NCBI GenBank assembly: GCA_026874595.1
Contig: CM049321.1
Coordinates: 46,433,797 to 46,497,796, forward strand
DNA: 64,000 bases
Direction of reading: 5' to 3'
Source of the DNA: Sipunculus nudus
Taxonomy: Eukaryota > Annelida > Sipuncula > Golfingiida > Sipunculidae
Shown: one piece after another, positions 42,881-52,489 of the stretch
How the letters are laid out: each line of letters begins with the position of its first letter
Numbering within the stretch: the stretch's first letter is position 1
Program-made: the position numbers and the translations under genes
The notes under the pieces: model-generated
Seen by the model: only the letters and a program-made list of their open reading frames with translations
The model's database searches: none
What the model was told of the DNA's origin: nothing

Positions 42881-43383
42881 TAGTATTTGCACAATCTTTT
42901 GAATGCGTCGACCCTTGCCATTGAAACTACCGTATACCATACAGTGAGTACACATGCTGATACGGTGACTGATTGACAGATAGATGACCTAATAAGTTTG
43001 CTTATATTAAAATTCCTAATGCAGTATTCGTCGGTGATGGACACTTTGTATTCATTGAATGGACATTAAGAATAAATGTATAGAGTACGTTATATATAAA
43101 AGAAATTTTCTTATGATGGTATATTTGTTTATAAATAATGGATACAACTTGGTAATATCTGAACTTCGAGAAGTGCAATGGCAATATATAAGAACAATTA
43201 ATCTGCATACCTAAATAATCAGTTAGAATACAGTAGAATTAAGGAAATGTTGAAAAAAACGCAAAAGTGATAAATTTGTCACAGGGAGCCATATGTCTAT
43301 CATTTCCACAAAATAATAATGTCTGAGATATGAGTTTTGAATGTTCCGACATCAAGCCCGTAAAAGAAAACGATGCCCTTACT

Positions 43384-43515
43384 TACACTCGGCCATACAT
43401 TGGTCATACTTGGCTTCACAGTCGCCCAAAGAGTTGCAAGCTTCCGCCTTTCCACTTCTTGCAACTCACTCCTTGCCAACCTGTCCCTCACTGGTGTGAT
43501 ATTGTGTCTGATCCA
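43384..43515 (-). CDS. Possible exon (WIRHNITPVRDRL...)
   Basis: A frame open on the minus strand reads W-I-R-H-N-I-T-P-V-R-D-R-L-A-R-S-E-L, then V-E-R-R-K-L-A-T-L-W-A. It sits between an acceptor-like TATTACAAG and a strong donor-like GAGT|GTAAGTAAGG. A second possible exon with donor GCGG|GTAAGTTCTC lies at about 43868-43930, but the phases do not join. Unrecognised and weak. Confidence 0.2.
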
Positions 43516-44274
43516 CTTGTAATAGTTCAAAGAAATATTTGCAAGAATTATTTCCTAATAAAGTATATATCTGCATGGACCTTCTGGTTGTTCAGTCTAG
43601 ACTCCAATTTAAGTTTTTATTTACAGTAAAAGAAAAAAAAACTTCTGTAAATGACACCGTAGAAAAACATTAAAAAATTTCAAACACCTTTTCACGTGAA
43701 ATGTATAAAATAATGTAAATAACTGCAGTTCATATATGTCCGCTCTCCTCTCTCTGGTTGCTCCATATTAGGCTGCCCTGTTCGCTCTGCAGAGTGCCTG
43801 ATGAGTAAATATTTGATACCTGAAATTGATGCAATAAAGATGACACACTCCACTGAGAACTTACCCGCATCAAGGAGGGTCATAGAAGACAAAAGGACTG
43901 CTCCTCCTTCTAGGAGGTAATTGTCCACTGACATTAAAACTGATAATATCAATGTCAGATTAAGATACCCCATTGATTATCACTAGAAACTGTTATTCAG
44001 TGGAACCTATTCATGTCTGAAGTCCATCATACATATTTTTTACGATTTTGTACATATTGGTGTAAATAAACCCTGATGTTAACATGACGTTAATTAATGT
44101 TTGGTAAAGATGTAAAAACCCTTGGTGATATGCGACTACTGTTTACTCTGATTAAAAGTTGTCAAAATAAACAATTATTGCACTCTTCACTATCATATGG
44201 CTTTTTTTTATAAATTGTATCATCGTGTCATTTAGGAATACTTCATTCAGAGACAAATGTCCCACCCTTTCCAT

Positions 44275-44400
44275 GGACATTTTTTTCTACAGCATGTGTC
44301 CTGATGTGATCCTTTAGATGACTCTGTAACAGGAACATTTGCCACAATGATCAAACTTAAACAGGTTTTCTCCAGCATATTGACTGTGCCTATTAATGGA
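44275..44400 (-). pseudogene. Relict zinc finger behind the fourth gene
   Basis: The minus strand reads N-R-H-S-Q-Y-A-G-E-N-L-F-K-F-D-H-C-G-K-C and then, one frame over, F-L-L-Q-S-H-L-K-D-H-I-R-T-H-A. This is a C2H2 finger whose first Cys is Phe and which carries a frameshift. Confidence 0.7.
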
Positions 44401-44755
44401 GAGTGGTGGCGTAATGGTTACTGTGCTGGACTTTTGACGGTTGTGGGTTCGAATCTTGTTCAGACCACCTTCCTCGCTAAGACTCCTGGCTAAGGTCTTT
44501 ACCACAAGGGAAGCCCTCTTCACCCAGAAATGAATGGGTACTGGTCATTCATGGGCAGCAGGCAATATATAGAATGGATAGCCTTATTGCATTGGTTAAA
44601 CATGAACGCATGTGTTGGGGTGTGTGCTTAGGAGGGAGTTGTGGGAATCCAAAAGAATGAACAGGTCCGAAGACCATGAAGGCAAAGTGTAAAAGTCTGA
44701 TGAGACTCTGACGGAGTGATATCAGAATATAAACCCCAACCTTAACCCTCTTTTA
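44400..44755 (+). mobile_element. tRNA-derived SINE
   Basis: Begins GAGTGGTGGCGTAATGGTTA (A-box-like TGGCGTAATGG at 44407-44417) with a B box GGTTCGAATC at 44446-44455, the RNA polymerase III internal promoter of a tRNA head. A non-tRNA body of about 300 bases follows. It is inserted between two remnants of a zinc-finger array. The target duplication is not resolved. A partial relative lies at 34925-35010. Confidence 0.7.
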
Positions 44756-44922
44756 TTTTGGTCAACCTTGTTGCAGAGAAAAGTTCACATTTAAATGATT
44801 GTTCTTTTACAATTTTCTACCGAGATTTCGGGCACTTTCCCTTACCATTTTCACTTGCTGATGGAACATTTGCGAGATTTTTTTGGTATGCATCTCCTGT
44901 TCCTTCTGATTGTTCAACCAAA
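44756..44922 (-). pseudogene. Second relict finger, upstream of the SINE
   Basis: The minus strand reads K-E-Q-S-F-K-C-E-L-F-S-A-T-R-L-T, matching the G-E-K-P-F-K-C-E-L-C start of a finger with its second Cys changed to Phe, preceded by linker-like S-A-S-E-N-G-K-G-K-C. With 44275-44400 it suggests a decayed zinc-finger array just downstream of the gene at 44923-46575. Confidence 0.5.
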
Positions 44923-46575
44923 TTAAACATTTGATGCTTCACTCACAGGTTCCTCAGTGTGTGTCCTAATCATGTGACTATTAAGTCCACTTCGTTCTAA
45001 GAAAGATTTACCACACTGCTCACAGCTGAAGGGTTTATCTCCAGTATGTGTCATGATATGTCTCTTCAGTTTACTCTGCTCTGCAAAAAACTTGCCACAA
45101 AACCCACACATAAAAGGTTTTTCGCCAGAATGTCTCTTGATGTGAACTTTCAGGTTACTCTGCCTAGAGAAACATTTACCACACTGCTCACACTCAAATG
45201 GTTTTTCTCCAGTGTGTGTCCGTATGTGTCTATTAAGTGAACTCTGGTCAGAAAAACCTTTATCACAATGCTCACATGTAAAAGGTTTTTCTCCTGTATG
45301 TGTCCTGATATGGAGCTTAAGGTTACTCTGCTTCGGGAAACATTTGCCACAATACTCGCACTTTAATGGGTTCTCACCAGGGTGTGTCAGTGTGTGATCA
45401 TCAAGTTCACCTTGTTCAGAGAAACGTTCACCACACTGAAAACACCTAAATGGTTTTCCCCCGGTGTGTGTCTTCATATGACAGTTAAGAGTACTCCGAT
45501 CAGAGAAACATTTGGAACACTGGCTGCATTCAAATGGTTTTTCTCCAGTGTGTGTCCTTATGTGAATAATAAGCGCACTCCGTTCAGGGAAACATTTTCC
45601 ACAAATTTCACAACTGAATGGCTTTTCTCCAGTATGTGTTCTAATATGTCTGGTCAATTTACTCTGCTCCGTGAAACATTTACCACACCACTCACAGTTA
45701 AATGGTTTTTCCCCAGTATGTGTCCGCATGTGAACTTTCAGATGACTCTGCTGAGAGAAACGACTGTCACAAAGCTCACACTTAAACAGTTTTTCTCCAG
45801 TGTGGGACTTCATATGCCTATTTAGGCCACCCCGCTTAGGGAAACATTTGGAACAAATCTCACATCTAAATGGTCCTCGCTCTTTCATATTAACGCTTGT
45901 ATCCTCCTCCATTTTAAATTCTACATTTACCAAATTCGGATATTGCTCTGTTTTTATCAAATCACTTGTATCATTACCCTTTCGCTCAGAAACAACAGAT
46001 GATACATGAACACTTATCTGATTAGTTTCCACTGAATAATTAAATTGTCCATCATCTGATATCTGATTCCCAATGTATTTTGGAAAACCAATTATCCCCG
46101 CATCTGATGATTCATTCTGTATGTCTTTTGGAAAACTTTGGGTTTTGTCAAAAGGGATATCATGCTGTATCTCTTTCGGAAAACCTTGGGTTTTGTCATA
46201 AACCATATTATCCTGTACCTCATTTGGATAACTTTGGGTTTTGTCATAAGCCATATCATTCTGTATGTCTTTCGGACAACTTTGGGTGGCATCATTAGGC
46301 ATATCATCCTGTATGCAAGTTAGTTTACTGCTTTCATCTCCCATACCAGTAGTTCTTATATTATCTAGTATCTCTTCTTGCCCATTTTCCATGCAATCAT
46401 TTATATTTTGTTCTACTCTGTGCACATCTGGTTCCCTCTTGATGAAATCACACACGCTGCCCCGATTGAATGCCTTGCCCAGTCCTGAAGTTTTTGAATC
46501 ACTGTTGAAGCCAGTGAAGTCATTTTCTTTCTTAATATAAACATCCAGACATGATGGTGACACAGTAGGGTCCAT
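44923..46575 (-). CDS. C2H2 zinc-finger protein, 11 fingers, 16-residue N-terminal repeats
   Basis: This 550-residue protein is probably a nuclear DNA-binding regulator. The N-terminus has psi-K-x-E sites at 14-17 (IKKE), 45-48 (IKRE), 207-210 (IKTE) and 220-223 (FKME). It carries the shared motif H-V-S-S-V-V-S-E from 190, 18 residues before the Lys of IKTE. Residues 89-168 are five tandem 16-residue units of the type Q-x-D-M-x-x-D-K-T-Q-x-F-P-K-x-I. Eleven fingers run from 236 to about 545; most have the C-x2-C-x12-H-x3-H form, the sixth has HPGENP as linker, and the last has H-x4-H. The start follows the acceptor TTTTATTGCAG (exon from 46595) by 20 bases, as in the other three genes. Finger helices differ throughout, so it should read a long DNA site. 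No KRAB, ZAD, BTB or SCAN domain. Confidence 0.95.
   Translation of the reverse strand: MDPTVSPSCLDVYIKKENDFTGFNSDSKTSGLGKAFNRGSVCDFIKREPDVHRVEQNINDCMENGQEEILDNIRTTGMGDESSKLTCIQDDMPNDATQSCPKDIQNDMAYDKTQSYPNEVQDNMVYDKTQGFPKEIQHDIPFDKTQSFPKDIQNESSDAGIIGFPKYIGNQISDDGQFNYSVETNQISVHVSSVVSERKGNDTSDLIKTEQYPNLVNVEFKMEEDTSVNMKERGPFRCEICSKCFPKRGGLNRHMKSHTGEKLFKCELCDSRFSQQSHLKVHMRTHTGEKPFNCEWCGKCFTEQSKLTRHIRTHTGEKPFSCEICGKCFPERSALIIHIRTHTGEKPFECSQCSKCFSDRSTLNCHMKTHTGGKPFRCFQCGERFSEQGELDDHTLTHPGENPLKCEYCGKCFPKQSNLKLHIRTHTGEKPFTCEHCDKGFSDQSSLNRHIRTHTGEKPFECEQCGKCFSRQSNLKVHIKRHSGEKPFMCGFCGKFFAEQSKLKRHIMTHTGDKPFSCEQCGKSFLERSGLNSHMIRTHTEEPVSEASNV
46072..46311 (-). repeat. 48-bp coding minisatellite, 5 units
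   Basis: In-frame 48-base units within the fourth zinc-finger gene encode residues 89-168. The middle three units (with D-K-T-Q) are closest to each other; the outer ones are diverged. A sixth, weak unit may follow (residues 169-184). Confidence 0.9.
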
Positions 46576-46595
46576 TTCTGTCTTCTGTTTGCTTC

Positions 46596-46612
46596 CTGCA
46601 ATAAAACAACAG
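46596..46612 (-). promoter_or_regulatory. 3' splice acceptor of fourth zinc-finger gene
   Basis: TTGTTTTATTGCAG with exon from 46595; same arrangement as at the other three zinc-finger genes. Confidence 0.65.
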
Positions 46613-47584
46613 AGTAATGCTGAACATAATCTAGAACAGCAGAGTCAGAGAGAGTGGATGATTTAAATACCACTGCACTCTAATTATAACTGTAATGAAT
46701 TATACTGCCATTACACTAAACTTATCTTTTAACAATGGAAAAAAAACTTGGAAGCAGAATCTTAGTTTTTTAACAGAATATACTACACATTATTTCAAAT
46801 TTTTCACACATAGAACAAAACATAGAAAATATTCAATGCAGCAGGAAAACAGCAAAACTGAAATGAGCAGTACAACCGTAAGCAAGGTTGTAATGTTCCC
46901 GTGCACTTTATCATGGTTAATACCATGTACTATTTAAATCAAAATACTGCAGTGTGAGAATAAATGAAAATTAGAAAAATGTGAAAAAAAAGGTAAAACT
47001 TTAATTATCTTTCCAACCATGACCTAATTTCAGGTTTCCAAGGAGGTTTGCCAAGAAAATCCCAGGATGTTGTGTTAGAAGATTCTAGGCCTAACATTTA
47101 AGATTTGTGCCCTATTAACGGCTGGACACCTGACAAAGATTGATCGCTTTAGCTAAGATAACTTACAGTCAGCTGAGCAAATAAAACAATTTCTTTAAGT
47201 CCAGTCTGATGTGACTCTATAATGACAAACCATGTTACACAATCCAACAGAATGTGATTTATCGTTTAAAGCACACATTATACATTTTGTTTTGCAATTT
47301 CTTGAAGCCCTCACTTATTTAACTAATTATCTTGGGCATTAATAGTCACTGGAATAAAATGAGATATTGCTTCTTCTCCACCAGACTTTTAGTATCATCT
47401 GGTTGTGACAGGGCAACACCTTATTTTCTTTGCAGTATACTATGCCAATAGTTCTAAGATACTGTTCATTTGACAGGAATTGTTGTCCAAATGGAATCTA
47501 AACATCTGAATTGATGATAATATGCAGGGGTTACTTAATGTCTTAATGATACATATGAAATATCTGCCCAAATAAATTTATACA
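46613..47584. other. Intergenic DNA upstream of fourth zinc-finger gene
   Basis: A short diverged fragment of the 4.2-5.7 kb satellite lies near 47022-47060 (GACCTAATTTCAGGTTTCCA). Otherwise I see nothing recognisable; the gene's first exon may lie here. Confidence 0.35.
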
Positions 47585-48811
47585 GTTCTGTCCAGGGCTG
47601 GTAAAAAATCAACTTAAAAAAAATTACGATTTTTATTTTTTTTGTTTAAATTGACTTTTACTGAATTAAATTGACTAATGACAAATTAATCATTTCCTTT
47701 ATTTTATCAACTAAATTAACAGTTTTTGAGATACCGATTAAAATGACGGATTTTCAAATTATTGTGAAGAGTATTAATTAGTATATTAGGAACTGAATAA
47801 AAATTTTTTTATATCAAAATGTGATCATTGGCAATCTTGATATCAGACTTGATATCATTACAGATGGATCATGTGCTACAACATGCCAGGGCTCAACATT
47901 AACTTTTGACGGTATTTGCCATAAAGGGCAAGTGACAACTAGCTTTTACTTGCCCTACATGAATTTTTACATGTTCCACAATTCAGTAATCATTCGCCAC
48001 AACAACAAAAATTTCAATCCACATGATTTTTTTGTTACTAATATTTCTCTTTGGCATTTGCATAGATTAAAACATGTTATTACAGCTAAAGGTTTTTAAA
48101 TATGATTTCACTTCTCCTGAGAAAGAAGAAGATTGGTCAAGACTCAGACCTTTGTGTCAAGGTTTATGTTGTACCCACTTTCCCAGTTGGGCAAGTAGGA
48201 ACCCACTGATGGTTGCGCTACCACAATTTTTACTTGCCCTGGGCAAGGGATTATCCATTAATGTCGAGCTCTGTGTGCCCTATAATATACTTGCACTCAT
48301 ACATTTCATGGCCCGTTACCAAACAACATTATATTGAAATAATAAAATCCTGTAAAATACAGTGTTTGAATTAACTTTTAGACTTCTTTCTTTAGTTTTA
48401 GTTTGCAAAACAATTGTTGGTATTTTAAACCCATAAGACATTACTGGTTTCTTTTATAATTAAATCAATTCAGCGACCAAATCAGTCCATCTGCTGACTG
48501 AAAAAGCTGAAAATTTATAATGACCTATCTGGAAACAGGCTTCTAAATTAACTTGAATGGCAGTGTAAATTTTAAAGTATGTATAATGGTCAAGGGAAAC
48601 ACAAAGCTGAGTACAAATAATTTCAGATTATTTTGAATTTTTGTCACACAGGATCTGTAGTTAGTGATTTTTTATGTTTCATAATCTGTAATGCGGTCAT
48701 ACATGACAGTTGAAAAATTTATTTAAAAAAACAATTTTGATAATTTTTTATTTATTTAAATTGATTTAAATCATGATATAAATAAAAAATCACACCAGCC
48801 CTGGTTCTGTC
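47585..48811. mobile_element. hAT-type element with perfect 8-bp target duplication
   Basis: The element (47593-48803, 1211 bases) has inverted ends beginning CAGGGCTGGT and is flanked by identical GTTCTGTC at 47585-47592 and 48804-48811. CAGGG ends with an 8-bp duplication are diagnostic of hAT transposons. The subterminal DNA is AT-rich (ATTTAAATTGATTTAAATCA). No transposase is encoded. It carries another inserted element. Confidence 0.9.
47887..48273. mobile_element. Nested small element, CAGGGCTC ends
   Basis: Inverted ends CAGGGCTCAACATTAA and the complement of CAGAGCTCGACATTAATG enclose about 387 bases. Inside are mirrored GGGCAAGT / ACTTGCCC motifs. It lies within the hAT element. I see no matching target duplication. 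Confidence 0.6.
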
Positions 48812-50336
48812 CAACAATCCATGAACATTAATATGTTCTTATCTTAATATTCTGATTAAACATTATTCCCTAACAATTCTTTTAAGCCCACCATGATTTA
48901 AACATGAAAAACTTGTTATGATCTGATGTTGATTGACTGGAACCCTGCATGGTCCCCTATTAATGCCCGCTTTTTTTCCTTACCCAGCAGCAATAAGATC
49001 AAAGAGGGGTCCCATTCTAGATGTCCAGCAGAGGACTGATACATTTCACATAGGCCTGATCATGAGGACTACTTGAACATCTCTATGTAAAATTAGGGCT
49101 CTTGGTAAAAATATTGATATGTAGGGCAAGTGAGCATTACATTGGTGCTATGACCTTTCAGAAGTTTAATAAAATATCCTAAGCCAACAAACTTTTTAAA
49201 TGATAATTTTGCTGAAATCCGAAGACGTTGATCCAGAGCAGCTGAGGAATCCTAGCCCTGCCTGGGCTTTAGTATTTGCATTTACTAATAAAATGCTTAA
49301 ACTAAAACGTGATTCCATGTACCAATAGACTTAACTCAGTGCCAGCTCTTATCACTAAAGCCCTGTAAAGTCCTTATGGTGAATCCCTGATATTTTGCAT
49401 ATTAAGGTGTCACAAGGCTCTTTCAGGACGCCAAATTTGCATATCGGGCCTTCATGCCTCATGTGAGGGGCATTGTTGCTATGAGAATGCCAACAGCAGT
49501 CCCACAGCTCGACCCCCTAGGTAACATTTGCACTGAAATCATGTATTCAGGTAGTCCACACATGGGCCTTCGTGTCCTATGATATATCTCTGCTAAACGA
49601 ATATTATGGTCCATGGGCCAAATGTAAGTGCATATTGTAGACACTATCGCAACAATTTTGTACAGACAGGTCCAGTAAAATTCGCTCTGCCGCGATGACA
49701 AGAGCAGCTGGCAACATTTGTCTGATCCCATGTATTAACTGTCAAATTGGGACTCGCGTATTGTGATCATTTCAGTCAGCTGGTACATTTTGACTGGGCT
49801 CGTCACTACCTGAATATCTTGCACTGATTGGCTGAGCCAGAGTTTGTAAGACCTACTTTCAAGAGTGGTGGTCTGATAAATGTTAACACTAAGGCTGAGG
49901 GTGATAGTGTTTTAAGTCTCGCCAAACTCAACATAAGTTATGACCTAAAAATATTAAGACAAATTAAATGAGAATATTAGTAGCCAATTGGATGCCCGGA
50001 ATAGGCGATGACTGAATGAACCATGTTGGTTTTGTAAAAGATTCTGGGAAAGACCACTGCTGACATCACTGGAAAAACCTTGGTTCAGCGATGCCGTGAT
50101 GTGTGGCGCTGACTGTACGGGAACCGGCCAAGATTACCAGTCCATGAAATGAGAGGGTCAGAAAGTGATAAATTAATTATATGCATTACCACAAGATGGC
50201 AGTACCAAAACTAAGTGTGATACAATGCGGGGGAACTTTTGATTTCTCTGTCAGAAGCAACAGTTAAGTCATACCTATTTCAGGGACTGGGCCAGTCTAA
50301 GGGAATCCAAATAAAGTGGCTTGGGATGAGGCAACC
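48812..50336. other. Gene-poor interval
   Basis: No gene, RNA or clear repeat seen, apart from a GGGCAAGTGAGC phrase at 49122 that resembles the nested element above. Confidence 0.3.
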
Positions 50337-50862
50337 CCGGTAGCTGGTCAACTCACATCTTTGTCAGCTCACACCATACCAACTCACTCCAAAGAAACTC
50401 ACATCCAGGACAAGTCACACTCCAGTGGTACCAACTCACACCCTAGTCCATACCAACTCACACCAGGGTAAACTATGACCATTTTCATCCATAAATTTCC
50501 TTGCATATGTATTTTACATACACCCTTTTCTTTAATTTTACAACTTATGCATTAAAAATTGTCAATAAAAGAAAAAATTTTATAAAAACATATTTATCTA
50601 AAAGAGAGAGTGAGAGAGAAAGAAAGAGAGAAATTTTGAGAAAGGAAGAAAAGCCAATTGTATGAGAGATAGAGAATTAGAGAGAGAGAATGAGAATGAG
50701 AGAGAATTTTGAAAAGAAAAGGTGATTGGATGAGAGAGAGAGGTATGACTTAGGTTGTGAGTTGGTACCACTTGAGCATGTCTTGCCCTGGGTGTGAGTA
50801 AGTATGGAGTGAGTTGGTATGGTGTGAGCTGACAAAGGTGTGGAAATCGGCAACCTCCCCCC
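50337..50862. mobile_element. Short fold-back element with ~110-bp inverted ends
   Basis: The left arm (50337-50460) and right arm (50740-50862) are inverted copies sharing CTTTGTCAGCTCACACC, ATACCAACTCACTCCA and AGTGGTACCAACTCACA. The interior is GA-rich. No coding sequence. It sits directly beside the next element. Confidence 0.8.
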
Positions 50863-50879
50863 CCAAAAAAAATCGTAAA

Positions 50880-52489
50880 CCAGACTCGGAGCCACTATAG
50901 AACTCGGGCTTCACTTCTATTGAGGAAAATATAAATAAAACTGTCTCCTCTCATTCCCTATTTTAACTCCTACTTTTCCCTGTATATGTTCCTACACTCA
51001 ACTCTTCTAACTAAAGCTACGGTCACAAATCACTAAATGCTGCCTGCCGGTGTGGTAACTGCCAATTTTCAATAAATTTGTCAGGTGGCAGCTTGGTGGC
51101 AGGCACAATCGGCAGGCGGCATTTTAGACACCCCTAGGACGCCGCTGAAATTTTAAGAAAAAGTTAAAATTCTGTCTGCCACCGGCCGATTTTTTCCAAT
51201 TATGCCAGTCGTCAGGTCGCCAGCCGGGCGCATTTCGAAGTCGCGCGTTGGCTATCAAGCGGCAGGCGGGCAGCAGCGCGATTTTTATTTGGTCGTGGGG
51301 CTCGAGGTCCTTCAAACTTCGGCCGGCGATCGGTAGGATCTAACTGCCACTCTCTAGCATCCGGCCTGCTGCCGTTATGCTACCGACATGCCACCGTACG
51401 ATTTCAAAATATCTGCTGGCGGCAGGGCGGAGATTGAAAGGCAGCTGGGAGGTGGCTGTTGGTGTTGGTAGGTGGCAGGACGGCGATCTGCCGATTGCAG
51501 ACTCCCGGACCCCTGAATATAAATCCGAGGCCATCCACCATACAACATACTCGCTTTGGGGCTAGCGCCTTGTCCTTTCCTTGCCTTTAGGGGGCATCTT
51601 GTTGGAAGGAAATGGTTGATAATAATGGTTGATGGAAAATGGTTGATAATAAATGGTTGATGGTACACTTTGTAGTGATACAAGAGCAATCTAGGTTTAT
51701 ATATCAAACTGGGAACCAGACCAGCCGTCAGATTATCGGGCGGGCGCCGGCTGGTGTCAATTAGAACGCCCGATTGTTGGCCCGTGGCAGGTGTAAATGG
51801 CCGGTGTCCGCCAGGTCATGGGGAGGTGGCAGGTAAAATCTGACGGCTGCCGGCCTGTCGCCTAACTGCCACTGGCCAACACCCTGATGACGTCACACAC
51901 CCCCTCAAACTTAGACACTGCCTTGGGCAGCCCGGAGCCCGTCAGGCGGCCTTTTACTGGCAGTTATTCATGACCACTCGCACCGATTTGCAAAAAATCG
52001 GCCGGCGGCATGTAACTTTAACAATCCATTGATGTCTAAAAATCGGCAGGCGGCAGTTTCACATTGTGACCGTAGCAATAATCAACTACTAAGCATCAGA
52101 AATCACCTGAATTGGAAATCAAACCTACGATCTCAAGACTAGGAGCCCTACATGCTACTAAGTGAGCCGTGAAGATGAGATACCAGTTGGAGTGAATTTT
52201 GTTCATTTATATCTGTGATTGAAGCGCCATCTATCACGAAAATAGGAAACCATTTACTATTTGAACAGGAAAATTAAGCTTTAGGTGGGGACCCATACCC
52301 CCGTTCAGACGGAAAACCCAGGTTCCCTGGACCCCTCCTCCTCTAATATAATAAACTCCAGTTAAGAGCAAAATTAAATACAGGAATTCTCAGGAAAATA
52401 ATATGTATCGGCCTTTTTCAGGAAACACATTGTGCATAAGGTACCGGCGGTTGGCTGAAGCCCGGTTTCTATAGTTCTGCCCCAGACTC
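50880..52489. mobile_element. Terminal-inverted-repeat element (family R), copy 2, interrupted
   Basis: The second copy of the 13234-13772 element spans 50888-52481 with a perfect 8-bp duplication CCAGACTC (50880-50887 and 52482-52489), different from copy 1's. Both copies share CACCTGAAT-, CTACTAAGTGAGCCGTGAAG and ACCCCTCCTCCTCTAATATAATAAAC. It is split at 51015/52077 by a 1061-base insertion. Confidence 0.88.
51016..52076. mobile_element. Nested element with GCTACGGTCACAA ends
   Basis: It interrupts family R copy 2 exactly where copy 1 is continuous. The ends are inverted: GCTACGGTCACAA and its complement TTGTGACCGTAGC. Both ends run into GC-rich CGGCAGGCGGCAG repeats, and the interior repeats GGCAGG-type motifs. 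TAA flanks both sides if one or two bases are given to the ends, which would fit PIF/Harbinger, but this is not firm. No transposase. Confidence 0.8.

Noticed and set aside
43868-43930. Exon joining to 43384-43515
   Set aside because: The donor GCGG|GTAAGT is good, but the leftover phase brings a stop early in the next segment, so I did not make a gene model.
44401-44475. A functional tRNA gene
   Set aside because: A and B boxes are present, but the sequence does not fold into a full cloverleaf that I can see and continues into a SINE body.
48420-48560. Possible CRISPR or phage-type features anywhere in the window
   Set aside because: No regularly spaced short repeats with unique spacers occur. 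The tandem arrays seen are satellites, and the window is clearly eukaryotic.
49459-49731. 90-codon minus-strand ORF
   Set aside because: No domain, splice site or repeat match; length is within chance expectation.
51124-51707. Overlapping ORFs of 62-110 codons in GC-rich DNA
   Set aside because: They fall inside the nested transposon's GGCAGG-type repeats, where stop codons are rare by composition.
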